Below the pieces are notes generated by a model, which was not told the origin of the DNA, made no database searches, and worked only from the letters and a program-made list of their open reading frames with translations. A stretch of DNA of 64,000 bases from Cordylochernes scorpioides (taxonomy: Eukaryota > Arthropoda > Arachnida > Pseudoscorpiones > Chernetidae): positions 20,413,582 through 20,477,581 of the forward strand of contig CP092879.1 in the NCBI GenBank assembly GCA_030710605.1, written 5' to 3'. This document shows positions 53,980-64,000 of the stretch, in pieces. Every line of letters starts with the position of its first letter. Within the stretch, counting starts at the first letter, position 1. The position numbers and the translations under genes are program-made.

Positions 53980-54288
53980 TGTTAAAAGTCATGACATATA
54001 GTATGTAAATATCTTTTTTGAATGTATAACTTGGAATGTAAATTTCTATTGAATGATTATATCATTATGTAAATTTCCTTTGAATGTATATAACTTTTAG
54101 CCGTGTTGTTCAAATAAAGAGTTTTTTTTTGGTAGAGCGAGAGCTTTACAGGTGTAGCCGCTGGTTTTGTCTTCCTTATTTTCTTTCTTGCTTGATCACC
54201 CGAGGCAGTCCAAACAATATCAAGACTTTGGGTAAAAGTTTTATTTGTTAAAGGAGGTTTCTTTAATTTGACCTCTTATACCTTAACA
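53980..54288 (+). repeat. BEL left LTR
   Basis: 309 bp. It contains TCAAATAAAGAG, a likely polyadenylation signal, and CTTGATCACCCGAGG. Followed by TTTTGTGGCGTCCCCG, probable primer-binding region. Confidence 0.9.
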
Positions 54289-54339
54289 TTTTGTGGCGTC
54301 CCCGTGTGGGCTGCAGGGGCTGGTCAAGTTGAGAAAAAA

Positions 54340-54610
54340 AGCCCTTTGTTAAAGGAAAAGGTGAAGCTCAAGTATAAAGGAGCTCAAGGGAAAAGAAGTT
54401 GAAGGAGTTTCAAGTAGGGGAAAAGAAGTTGAAGGAGCTCAAGTAAGGAAAAGAAGTTGAAGAAGCTCAAGTAGGGAAAAGAAGTTGAAGGAGCTCAAGG
54501 GAAAAGAAGTTGAAGAAGCTCAAGATAAAGTTAAAGAATTCTAAGAGGTTAAAAGAAAATCTAAAGAACTCAAAGAAGCTAAGATAAATCTGGGAAGACA
54601 AGACTAAAGC
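54340..54610 (+). repeat. GA-rich tandem repeat upstream of gag
   Basis: Imperfect 25-30-bp units of the type GAAAAGAAGTTGAAGGAGCTC. No continuous frame into gag is seen, so I regard it as leader sequence. Confidence 0.7.
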
Positions 54611-54623
54611 TACCGAGGATAAG

Positions 54624-56064
54624 ATGGAGGATGTTAGCAGAAGGCGTAGAAAGGCGATAAGAGGCGTTTTTACCAAAGTGGTAAATGATATAAATGCGGA
54701 GTTAAAGGATTCTTCCGTTGATAAAAATAGGATATATGCAAAATTTGATAGGTTGGAATCTCTCCATTTGGAGCTGGTGGCATTAAATGAGCAATGCCAG
54801 GCAATTTTGTTGGCCCAAGAGGCTATTACCGATGACGAGGTAAATAGGGAATTTGAGGATTGTGAGAGATATATACAAGAAAGATTTGATGTAAAGCAAA
54901 GAATTTGCATAATCCGTAGTCAGGATAAAGACGAGGCTGTTTCGGCTGGCAGCAGGAAGGCTAACTCACATGTAAAGCTCCCCGAATTGGAGTTAAAAAC
55001 TTACGATGGTTCTTTGGAGAACTGGTTGCCTTGGTGGGCACAGTTTGCCAAGGTACATGACAATGGGGATTTGTCTAATAGTGACAAATTCTTGTACTTA
55101 AGGCAGGCAGTTTTTGCCTGGTTCCCCAGCATATAGAGTTATAGCCAGCTACCCTGTTACAGGAGATAACTATAATTTGGCTGTTCAAGCCTTACAAGAG
55201 CGTTTTGGAGATCCAAATATGTTAACGGAGCTTTATGTTAGGCAGCTATTAAATTTAGTCATAACAAATGTCAGGAGAGAAAATAAAAATTTGGGCAATT
55301 TATAGGATGATTTATCTAGTCATTTAAGATCTTTGGAAACTCTTGGCATAGATCCTCAGTTGTCTGGTATCTTTTTATATCCTTTAGTGGAGTCATCCTT
55401 ACCAACGGAGATTTAAAGGATATGGCAGAGACATCCTTCATCGGGCTATGGGCAAGATAGAATTAAAATGGAAGACCCATTAGATAGGAAAAGGGAGATC
55501 CCTGAGAGGTTAAAAGCCTTAATGGATTTCTTGAAGGCAGAGGTAAAGAGTGCGCAAAGATTGAAAGTTATAGAAAAGGGCTTCAAACTAGAAGAGCCTC
55601 AAGGAAAGTCGCACTACATAAGAAAGGAAAGGAAATGGAATGGCCCTATACCTGCGACAGTATCTGGTTTGTTCAGTAGCCATAGAACAGTAGAATGTTG
55701 CTTTTGTGAGAGAACAAGCCATAATAGCTGGCAATGTCGCAATATTGATCGTCTCTCGCCTGAAGACAGAGACAGAAGGAGCAGGAATGCACGTTTGTGC
55801 TTCAGATGTTTGAATAATGGGCACTTTAAGCAACAGTGCAGAGCCCAACTTAGGTGTAAGAAATGTGGAAAGGGCCACTTGGACATTTTTTGTCGGGAGA
55901 GTTCATCAAAAGAAACAGGAGATCCTATAAAGGAAAAATCAACTGAACCAGCAGCTACTTTTTCGAGCCAAGCATGTACTGGCCAAATTATGATGATGAC
56001 CACAGTGGCTCTGTTGAGAGGTTCGAAAGCTACTAGTTTGGAGGTACCAGGGTTGAAGAGGTAA
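54624..56064 (+). pseudogene. BEL gag
   Basis: ATG at 54624. The N-terminal alpha-helical region and the DUF1759-like segment (L-P-E-L-E-L-K-T-Y-D-G, W-L-P-W-W-A-Q-F) are followed by a frame change near 55110 and a TAG at 55303-55305. The distal part (55468-56064) has zinc knuckles: C-F-C-E-R...C, C-F-R-C-L-N-N-G-H-F-K-Q-Q-C and C-K-K-C-G-K-G-H. Particle protein of the element. Confidence 0.85.
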
Positions 56065-56096
56065 AACATGGGAAATACATCCTGGATCTTGAAAGC

Positions 56097-56378
56097 TTGA
56101 ATAACAGAGATTATGTTCAAGTTGAAGCTTTGGACCAACCTAAGATCTGCGAAAATGTACCGCCCTTGCCAAAAGGAGATTGGTTAACAAAGTTGAGAGA
56201 TAAAGGTGTGAGCATTGCACCAGAGAACTTTAAATCGGGGGATATAGACATTCTAATAGGCGCTGACCATCTGGGTAAACTGCTGACGGGGAGAGTTCAA
56301 CAGGTTGGAGCAGACTTAACTGCGATGGAAACAAGGTTGGGCTGGACGCTTATGGGGCAATATCCGGTGGTGTGTTAG
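56097..56378 (+). pseudogene. BEL protease region (C-terminal part)
   Basis: I-D-I-L-I-G-A-D-H-L-G-K-L and T-R-L-G-W-T-L-M-G match the end of the BEL aspartic protease (DUF1758). The active-site part upstream (56000-56096) is damaged. A TAG at 56376-56378 separates it from pol. Confidence 0.75.
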
Positions 56379-56399
56379 GAGGATAAGGTCCAAATTGCA

Positions 56400-59129
56400 T
56401 TGAATGGGTTGGTTGCGGGGGGTAACTTGAGGGATCTTTGGGAGCTGGATGTCTTGGGAATTCAAGATCCAATCGAAGCTGTCTCAAAAAAGAAAAGGGA
56501 AACTGAACTAGAGGAACATTTCATAAAAAATATAAGGAGGGATGGGGATCAACGATATTCAGTCGCGCTACCATGGAAATGCGAAAGAAATAATATACCC
56601 TCGAATTTAGAAATAGCGCAGAGGAGATTGGAAGCATGCACTAGTAAATTAAGGAAGGAGAAGAAGGTTGTTGAGTATTCTACTATTCTTCAAGAATGGG
56701 AGAGGGAGGGCCTAATTGAGAGGATAGAGGAGACTAGGCCTCAAAGGAAGGGCCATTATTTGCCGCATAGGCCGGTGTTCAAGGCTGAAAGTAGGACGAC
56801 ACCTCTCCGTCCTGTTTTCGATGCTTCCTGCAAGTCGTATAATGGTCTTTCTCTGAATGACTATCTAGAAAAGGGACCTAACTTTTTGGAAAAAATACCT
56901 GAAATATTAATTAGGTTTAGGGAAAGGGGTATTGGTGTTCTAGCCGATATTCGAAAGGCATTTCAGATGATTTCAGTGCAGCTTCAAGACCAGGATTTTC
57001 TTCGCTTCCTTTGGTGGGATCAAACTGACCCTATGAAGGTAACCGTTTTAAGACATAAACGTGTGGTATTTGGGCTTAACTGTAGTCCATTCATCTTGGG
57101 TGCAGTTATTGATCATCATCTGAATTCTGTACAAGGTCCGGCAGCTGAAATCGCAAAGATTATGGCGAGATCCTTTTATGTGGATAATTTGGTAACATCC
57201 CTCTCGTCTCAGGAGGAAGTCCAACAATTCCAGAATACAGCTGTCAATATCATGGAAATGGCAAAAATGGACTTGCGTGAGTGGGAATTTAATTTACCAG
57301 TGAGTAATTCAAAGGAGGAAAAAGGAACTACTACCAAGGTGTTGGGACTTGTGTGGGACAAAGTAGAAGATGTGCTTAATTGTGATGTTTCTATTGAAAA
57401 GGATCTCCCCCGAAGACTAACCAAGAGGATTGTTCTTTCTAAAATTCAGCAAGTTTTTGATCCTTTGGGAGTTTACAGTCCTATATTTTTGCCTCCTAAA
57501 CTATTATTACAAAGGTCCTGGGAGTTGAAAATTGGATGGTATTCTCAATTACCCGAAGATATGGATCGGGAGTTTAGAACATGGTACTCCCAAATTGGGC
57601 TATTAAGTGAAATCAAAATTACCAGGCATATTTGGTTTGATCAAACTAATAAAAATGAAATACACGTCTTCTGCGATGCCAGTAAATCAGCTTATGCAGC
57701 AGTGGCATATATGAGAAGTGAAGTGCAGGGGAGGGTACATTTGTCTCTGCTTTGGAGCAAATCTAGGCTTGCGCCAACCAGGAGGGTAACCATTCCTCGG
57801 TTAGAACTTTTGGCCTGCGTTTTGGGAGCTAGGCTTGTTGGGTCTATTTCGACTGCCTTAACAAATAGTTGCCCTGTTACATTGTGGACTGAATCCTCAA
57901 CTGTTATAGCTTGGCTAGGGAGAAAAAATGAGTCGAATGTGTTTGTAAGAAACCGAGTAAAGGAAATACGAGACACTGTCAATAATGAGAACTGGAAGTT
58001 TGTTTACGGAAAATTAAATCCAGCGGATTTGCCTTCTCGAGGATGCTCTATCGTACAATTTGTCTCGACCAACTGGTGGGAGGGTCCTGAATGGCTCAAA
58101 GGGGAAAAAGAAAGTTGGCCTAGTTTTGAACCAACTATTGATGAGGAAGAGATCCTCAAAGAGAAAAGAAAAACCTTACAGGCCCACACCACTCTCGTTG
58201 TCAAGGCAAATCGATGGTTCCTAGATAGAAGATCCAGGTATAGCCTAAACATTAAGATTATGGCTTGGGTTTTAAGATTCTTGGACAATGCGAGAAGAAT
58301 ACCCGCTGAAAGGGGAAGTTTGAAAGTAATAGAGTTAGAAAGGGCCGAAAGGAAGCTGTTGAGGTTGATTCAACACGAGACTTTCCCAGGAAAACAGGCT
58401 CCGCGAAATGGATTAAAGACTATTAAATCCGTCGAAGGTTTGTGGTGCGTTGAGACGAAACTGCTACATGGACAAGATCCAGAAGTGTCTAAGCGACCTA
58501 TTTTACTACCTCGTGATCATCCTTTGGTGGAACAGATGGTTCGTGAAATACACCAACAAAATGGGCATGGAGGAGCCCAATTCATTCTTTCACGATTGAG
58601 AGAGAAATTCTTGATCATTGGTGGTCGCAGATTGATTAAACAGATAATTGGAAAATGTGTGATATGTAGGAGGCATAATCAGAGACCTATTCAGACTCCT
58701 GGCGCGGCTTTACCGACTAATAGAATAGGGTTAGGCAAACCCTTCGAGGTGACAGGTGTGGATCTGTTGGGACCGCTACATCATAAAGGTGGCAGCAAGG
58801 TTTGGGTGGCCTTGTTTACTTGCGCTGTTTACAGAGCTGTTCACCTAGAGATTGTGAGAACATTAGAGGCAAACACTTTTTTGTTAGCTCTAAAAAGATT
58901 CATTTGTCGGCGTGGACGTCCCGGAAAAATATATAGTGATAACGGGACAAATTTCTCAAAAACAAACGAATTACTTAAACGCTTGGATTGGGGGGAGATT
59001 GAAAGGGAATCGAGTGTGAAGAGAATCCAATGGATTTTTATCCATCCCTCAGCGCCTTGGTGGGGGGGGGTTTTGGGAGAGATTGGTAAGGGTTGTAAAA
59101 GGTTTATTGGTTCGTATGCTCGGATTTAG
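56400..59129 (+). pseudogene. BEL pol: RT, RNase H, integrase to the frameshift
   Basis: 909 codons open. RT with V-F-D-A-S, L-A-D-I-R-K-A-F, V-F-G-L-N-C-S-P-F and catalytic Y-V-D-N (the BEL form). RNase H from F-C-D-A-S-K-S-A-Y. Integrase zinc finger H-Q-Q-N-G-H...C-V-I-C, then core V-D-L-L-G-P and Y-S-D-N-G-T-N-F. The frame is lost at a run of 9 G (59062-59070); with one fewer G the catalytic Glu (W-E-R) would follow, so the frameshift removes the third catalytic residue. Confidence 0.92.
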
Positions 59130-59715
59130 TAAATTGAATTATGTACAACTTGAAACTGCTTTATGTGAGGTAGAAAGTATTATCAACAATAGAGCTCTTT
59201 CATATATATCGGAGGGTGACCAAGACCTCATTCCCTTGACCCCTCAAATGTTTCTGCAGACTAACGAAAGCAATGAGTTTCCGGAGCTAGAAAAAATAAG
59301 AGTGAATTCTTTCACCAGAAAATACAAGATTTTGAGTAAACTAAATGAAGAACTTAAACAGAGATTCCGCAAGGAATACTTGGGGGTACTGATGCAACGG
59401 GCCGAAAATAAAAGGGAGCTATGCATAAAAGAAGGGGATTTAGTCCTTATAGGCCAGGACAACACTAAAAGAATTCTCTGGCCTGTTGGAAGAATAATAA
59501 AACTTTACTTGGGAAAAGATGGGGTGAACAGGGTTGCCAAAGTCAAGACATCGACAGGCGAATGGCTACGCCCTGTACAGAGACTGTTTCCCCTTGAGAT
59601 TTCCTCTGAGGAAACTCCCGAAAAGACCTCTGGGGATAAAGAAAAAGAAAAACCTCTAACGATCAAAACAAGATCCGGACGTGAAGTCCGCAAACCAATA
59701 AGGTTTTGCACTTGA
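59083..59715 (+). pseudogene. BEL integrase C-terminal part (DUF5641)
   Basis: Continues the homology in the next frame: V-E-S-I-I-N-N-R-A-L-S-Y, L-T-P-Q-M-F-L, then L-V-L-I-G-Q-D-N and W-P-V-G-R-I-I-K, the typical BEL end, to TGA at 59713-59715. Confidence 0.88.
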
Positions 59716-59791
59716 TGTTTTGAATCAGTGAGAAAAGGAGAGCACATTTTCTTGTTTTTTTCTTTTTACAAAAAAAGAAAAGGTGGGGGTA

Positions 59792-60098
59792 TGTTAAAAG
59801 TCATGACATATAGTATGTAAATATCTTTTTTGAATGTATAACTTGGAATGTAAATTTCTATTGAATGATTATATCATTATGTAAATTTCCTTTGAATGTA
59901 TATAACTTAGCCGTGTTGTTCAAATAAAGAGTTTTTTTGGTAGAGCGAGAGCTTTACAGGTGTAGCCGCTGGTTTTGTCTTCCTTATTTTCTTTCTTGCT
60001 TGATCACCCGAGGCAGTCCAAACAATATCAAGACTTTGGGTAAAAGTTTTATTTGTTAAAGGAGGTTTCTTTAATTTGACCTCTTATACACCTTAACA
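59792..60098 (+). repeat. BEL right LTR
   Basis: 307 bp, nearly identical to the left LTR. Confidence 0.9.
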
Positions 60099-60110
60099 GT
60101 ACTCATACAT

Positions 60111-60297
60111 ATATTATATTATATATATATAGTCACGACCGTCTTTCCTCATCGGCCTCTGTCACGGATGCGCGCGCACAGGGAGGTCACGTGCTCGCCG
60201 GCTCCCTCGAGCCGGATTTGAACCAGCGACCTAAGGATCACCGTTGTAAAATCTACAGTCGGGTAAAACACGGGCGTTGCTCGGGTCATTCGGCTAG
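60111..60297 (+). mobile_element. Helitron B6, short deletion derivative
   Basis: Family B head, then directly the 3' two-thirds of tRNA-Tyr, then CGGGTAAAACACGGG... and CTAG at 60297. The smallest family B member here (about 190 bp) with both ends. Confidence 0.75.
60203..60260 (-). pseudogene. tRNA-Tyr fragment
   Basis: Minus strand: begins at the anticodon (ACTGTAG), has the intron and the complete 3' half with T arm; D arm and 5' acceptor half are missing. The break is at the CTACAGTC|GGG junction with the Helitron 3' end. Confidence 0.85.
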
Positions 60298-60527
60298 TAT
60301 ATATAATATAAATATATATTATTATATCAACTATATTAATTAAATCAAATGCCTAAACACTAATATAATACAATTTTTGCCTTCACACACACTTTTTTCC
60401 TGTAGTTTATGTGTTACTTCTGTATTGCTATTCTATGGCACTTCTAATATTTATTATTGATATACTTTTAGTATGAAGGAAATTGCACCCAAGGGATTTC
60501 TCGGGCGAAGCCGGGTCATTCTCCTAG

Positions 60528-61760
60528 TATTCTATATGGACCAAAATATTTTCTCAGAAGTTTCTCATACTTTCCTATTTTCCTGCTTGGTGTCCAAACT
60601 GCTACTAATTCTCCTGGTTCGTAGCTTCTTTCCATGTGTTTCTTGTCATAGTTCTTTTTCATTCTTTCTTGAGTCGTTATTGTGTTGTTAATAACTAAAT
60701 TTCTTGTTCTGTCTATTTTGTCTAAGTGATGTTTTATGTATTCATCATAATCATCCTTTTCAATGTCCACCGAGATATTCCTGTCGTCCAAAAGAGACGT
60801 GGGTTCTCTTCTAAACATCAGGAAAAAGGGAGAATATCCTGTGGTTTCCTGAATTGTAGTATTGTAAGCGTGAGTGATGAACGGGAGTATTTCGTCCCAA
60901 TTCTTCTGATCAGTGTTCACATACATACTGAGAATATTGATCAATGTTCTATTTAACCGTTCTGTCAATCCATTAGTCTGGGGATGATAGCTCGTTGTGA
61001 AGGAATGTTTAATCTTGCACATTTCCATCACCTCTTCCATTAAATTACTGGTAAATTGAGAGCCCCTGTCACTAATAAGATATTGTGGGGCTCCGTGCCG
61101 GAGAAAAATATCCTCTACTAGAAATTTTGAAACTTCTTTCACTGTTGCTTCCGAGACTGCTTTTGTTTCTGCATATCTAGTGTAGTAGTCCGTCAGCACG
61201 ATTATCCATTTTTCCCTGTTTTTCGTAGATGGCAATGGACCAACAAAGTCAATTCCAATTCTTTCGAAAGGAAAGTTGGCTGGGGGAATGGGCTGTAGTA
61301 GTCCAGACGGTAATTGGTTTGAGCCTTTTCTACTTTGGCAAAGGTGACACGTCTTAACGAATTCTGAGACATCCTTTAGCATGGATGGCCAAAAGTATTT
61401 ACTCTTTATTCGGTACATGGCTCTGGCGACACCCAGATGGCCATTCGACATATGATTGTGATATTCTTTTATAATTTCTCTCTTTTTCTTCTCTGGAACC
61501 ACAAGCAACCACGCCCTGCCTTCAGGGTTCGGGTTTTTCTTAAAGAGGCATCCATCTTCTACTTTAAAGTTTTGCGCAATTGATCGCCTGCTTCCATTAA
61601 GGTTTTTCTTAACACTTTCGATAAACTTATCCTCTTCGTCTGTTATTTGATTTAAAAATAGCCTTTCAAAGTCCTCATCCTAATCAGTTTCTGGTAAGGG
61701 TCCCCTAGATAAGCCATCGGCGTCCAGATGCTTCTTTCCTGATTTATGTATTATATCGAA
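60528..61760 (-). pseudogene. Gypsy-2 integrase
   Basis: Zinc finger H-N-H-M-S-N-G-H-L-G...C-H-L-C, core G-I-D-F-V-G-P-L, I-S-D-R-G-S-Q-F and N-G-L-T-E-R-L-N (D,D,35E type), C-terminal chromo-like strand cut at Y-F-G-P-Y-R-I by Helitron A1. 330 codons are open from 61508; a TAG at about 61682 interrupts the linker to RNase H. Confidence 0.88.
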
Positions 61761-61761
61761 G

Positions 61762-62361
61762 TCATATTCTTGAATTTTTAATGCCCATCTTGCCAATCGA
61801 CCTGTTGGATCCTTCAAAGGTTTTGAGCCAGCATAAGGCGTGATGGTCTGTTACTATTTTAAAGTGTCTTCCATAAAGGTAGGGCCGTAATTTTGACATT
61901 GACCAGACAATGGTCAGACATTCTTTTTCAGTTGTTGAATAATTTTGCTCCGCTTTACTTAGGGTACGACTCAAATATGAGATCACCTTCTCTTCACCAC
62001 CGATGTCTTGGACAAGTGCTGCACCTATGCCGATGTTGGACGCATCAGTATGAACATAAGTAGGCGCATTTGGATTGAAGTGACCTAAAATTGGTGGACT
62101 TAATAGTGCTGTTTTTAGGGTTTGAAACGCTTCCTCTTGTCTTTCTGTCCAGGTAAATGATACACATTTTTTTATAAGGTTGGTCAAAGGGTCAGCAATT
62201 TTTGAGAAATCTTTGATAATTTTTCTATAATATGAACACATTCCCAAAAAGGATTGTACTTCTTTGACCTTTTTGGGCCGAGGAAAATTTCTGACAGCTT
62301 TGATGTTATGTTCCGCGGGTTTTATACCATGTTTGCTCGTTATATAGCCGAGAATCTCCAA
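61762..62361 (-). pseudogene. Gypsy-2 RT C-terminus and RNase H
   Basis: L-G-M-C-S-Y-Y-R-K (RT connection), V-H-T-D-A-S-N-I-G-I-G (RNase H), Y-S-T-T-E-K-E-C-L and T-D-H-H-A-L-C-W-L. Frame breaks at about 62365 and 61805 separate it from its neighbours. Confidence 0.88.
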
Positions 62362-62365
62362 TTCT

Positions 62366-63343
62366 TCAAAAGCAAATCGATATTTTTTTGTCGTTTAACC
62401 TTAAATTAGATTCACGAAAACATCTAAAAACAGCTTCAAGTCTTTTGAGGTGCGTTAGAAAATCCGGGCTATATATGATAACATCATCCAGATAACACAA
62501 ACAAATTTGCCATCTCAGATTTTCAAGCATTTTCTCCATATTTCTCTCAAAGGTAGCAGGCGCGTTACAAAGTCCAAAAGGCATCACGTTGAATTCATAT
62601 AATCCATGCGCTGTAGTGAAAGCTGTTTTCTCTTTGTCTCTTTCTTCGACTTCAACTTGCCAATATCCAGATCTGAGGTCTATTGCTGAGAAGTATGTAG
62701 ATCCTTGGAGAGTATCCATAACTTCGTCTATTCTAGGGATCGGATAGACATCTTTTACTGTCACATTATTCAGTTTTCTGTAGTCCACACAAAATCTGTA
62801 TTTACCATCTCGCTTCTTGGCCAATATTACTGGAAAAGACCAGGGGCTAGAAGATGGCCTAATTATGCCTTCTGTAAGCATCTCGTCAATTTGCTCTTTT
62901 ATAATATCTCGTTCTTTAGCACTTACCCGGTAAGGCTTGTGTTTAATTGGCTTCGCGTCTTCTGTGTCCATCCGATGTTTTGCCAAATTGGTTCTCCCTA
63001 ATCTCGACGAAAACAGATCTCCATACCTTTCTAAAACTTGTTTTAACTCCTTCTGTTCCTTTTGTGAAAGATTTTCGTTTATTTGGAATCTAGGTTCTAC
63101 GTTCTCTTCTACCTCTCTTTCTCGATTCACATTTATTTTCACTGGACTACTTCCAAAAGCCAATGTTTGGTTTTTCATTATTTTTAACGGTCGAGGATAC
63201 GGATTAGTTATCCAGATATGTGTTTCCCTATTTATAACATTGATCAAGCTTCTTGCTAGACGAAGTCCATTTGTTTGAAACATTTTGCTGCTCTCCTCGA
63301 TAATATATTCCCCATCCTCTGTTTCTACCAATGCCTTGATCAA
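62366..63343 (-). pseudogene. Gypsy-2 reverse transcriptase
   Basis: 325 codons: F-C-V-D-Y-R-K-L-N, F-S-A-I-D-L-R-S-G-Y, M-P-F-G-L-C-N-A-P-A-T-F and catalytic C-Y-L-D-D-V-I-I-Y. A frame break follows near 62380 in a T run. Otherwise well preserved. Confidence 0.9.
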
Positions 63344-63355
63344 TTTAATGGAACA

Positions 63356-63900
63356 CTACGGTACAATGGAATCCTTGGCACTCTTTATTTTCAACATTTC
63401 AAAATTGATTTTGTCATGATTATTAGTCAAATCGTATTTTATAGTTTCTTGCTTACAATTTATTTTCGCGTTCATTTTCTTAAGGAAATCTCTCCCAATA
63501 ATTAATGTCCGTAAATGCGTTTTCAATATCACAAAGTTGTGTGATAATGTTTCGTCATCAATTTTTATATTTAAAAATATACTTCCTACCATGTCCAATT
63601 TTTTTTCCATCGGGTCCTGTACAAATTTTTGCGAGTTTACTTATACCATGGCCTGTATCGAGGGCCGTTCTGAGGTCGACCACTGAGAGGTCAGCACCTG
63701 TATCAACCAAAGCTTCAAAAGTCCCTATCTTGTCCACATTAATTTTTAATTTGTATTTAGGGTCCAACTTCTTGATTCCGTTTATGGTTGACTTGCTTTG
63801 ATTGACAGATTCAGGCGCGACGCTTAGTTTAAATCTTCCAACACGGAATATCTATTCCGGGTAGGAATATTTGTCTGTGTCCTATGACATACATCAGCAT
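63356..63900 (-). pseudogene. Gypsy-2 aspartic protease
   Basis: A-L-V-D-T-G-A-D-L-S-V-V (active site D-T-G, 63707-63672) and I-I-G-R-D-F-L (63510-63490), in two frames. Gag should lie to the right, beyond the window. Confidence 0.82.
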
Positions 63901-64000
63901 AAAGCCGAGGTCTTGATTTCTCTGATATTTCATTCATTTGGCATTTCTCTTCGACCCTCTCTTGGGTATCTGTTGGATCCTCTTCTAGGATTCTTATAAA

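Larger units (their letters stand above)
53980..60098 (+). mobile_element. BEL/Pao LTR retrotransposon, young
   Basis: LTRs 53980-54288 and 59792-60098 (TGTTAAAAG...CCTTAACA), differing only by three short indels. 5-bp duplication GTACT. Purine tract AAAAGAAAAGGTGGGGG before the right LTR. Internal gag-pol in the BEL order gag, protease, RT, RNase H, integrase. A few frame breaks make it defective although it is recent. Confidence 0.93.
53716..60110 (+). mobile_element. Helitron B5 with tRNA-Tyr, split by the BEL element
   Basis: Starts TCCCTATATATAGTCACG after ATTA. Its GTACT at 53975-53979 is duplicated at 60099-60103 by the BEL insertion, after which CATACATA continues as in B1 and B4. 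Confidence 0.75.
42281..60527 (+). mobile_element. Helitron A1 carrying tRNA-Gly, itself split by 17.7 kb of insertions
   Basis: 5' end TCTCTATATATATAAAAG at 42281. Own sequence runs to 42626 and again from 60298 to 60527, ending with hairpin CGGGCGAAGCCGGG, TCATTCTC and CTAG. Host Gypsy-2 resumes at T (60528) and stops at A (42280), a Helitron A|T insertion. Own length is only about 575 bp. It has no protein gene. Confidence 0.82.
41820..64000 (-). mobile_element. Ty3/Gypsy retrotransposon Gypsy-2, split by nested insertions, runs off right edge
   Basis: Minus strand. The 3' LTR is 42126-41820 (TGTTACATC...GTATAACA), preceded by a purine tract GGAGAGGGGGAAG. The integrase C-terminus is at 42281-42127, the rest of pol at 63980-60528. 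The two parts join in frame at the Helitron insertion point (G-P-Y-R-I then L-T-K-M-S-S-V-N-Y-L). Gag and the 5' LTR lie outside the window. Confidence 0.88.

Overview
This is a eukaryotic, AT-rich, intron/intergenic stretch from an invertebrate, most likely an arthropod (the Tc1-like transposases recall ones annotated in arachnids; that is memory, not a search). Transposons inserted into one another fill most of the 64 kb. The only recognisable host coding sequence is a set of exons of a nicotinic-receptor-like (Cys-loop superfamily) ligand-gated channel on the minus strand: 54-302 (Cys-loop region), 14227-14369 (N-terminal exon) and a second, diverged copy of that N-terminal exon at 17841-17978. 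Two or three other exon-like ORFs near 352-483, 4610-4831 and 4890-5058 are unassigned.

Layout. 1-5 kb: channel exon, an LTR-flanked element without coding capacity (753-3637), two foldback elements. 5-10.6 kb: a Tc1 element split by a Penelope-like element (PLE), then a nearly intact second Tc1 element. 10.6-13 kb: the 3' end of a Helitron and an ORF1-only LINE copy with perfect target duplications. 13-23 kb: channel exons, decayed Tc1 and foldback elements, a hammerhead-like motif, a minisatellite split by inverted PLE tails and a LINE, and a perfect 142-bp-arm palindrome whose loop resembles a hammerhead ribozyme. 23.4-36.5 kb: a PLE split by a Ty3/Gypsy element (24920-35192), one of whose LTRs is itself split by a 5.7-kb Helitron (29383-35117). 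36.5-41.8 kb: small foldback elements, Helitron ends and duplicated repeats. 41.8-64 kb: a second Gypsy element (minus strand, running off the right edge) whose integrase gene is split at an A|T dinucleotide by a Helitron (42281 to 60527); inside that Helitron lie 17.7 kb of further insertions: mariner, more Helitrons, a PLE, minisatellites and a young BEL/Pao element (53980-60098).

The most interesting pattern is that the Helitron-like elements carry tRNA genes or tRNA pseudogenes: four tRNA-Gly(GCC), four copies (one truncated) of an intron-bearing tRNA-Tyr(GTA), one tRNA-Thr(GGT)-like gene, and Arg-, Glu- and unassigned tRNA-like sequences. The second is a series of hammerhead-ribozyme-like motifs at PLE ends and in a palindrome. 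Nearly all transposon genes are broken; the best preserved are the Tc1 transposase at 9273-10304 (one stop codon) and the BEL pol. No CRISPR array, rRNA or bacterial feature was seen.
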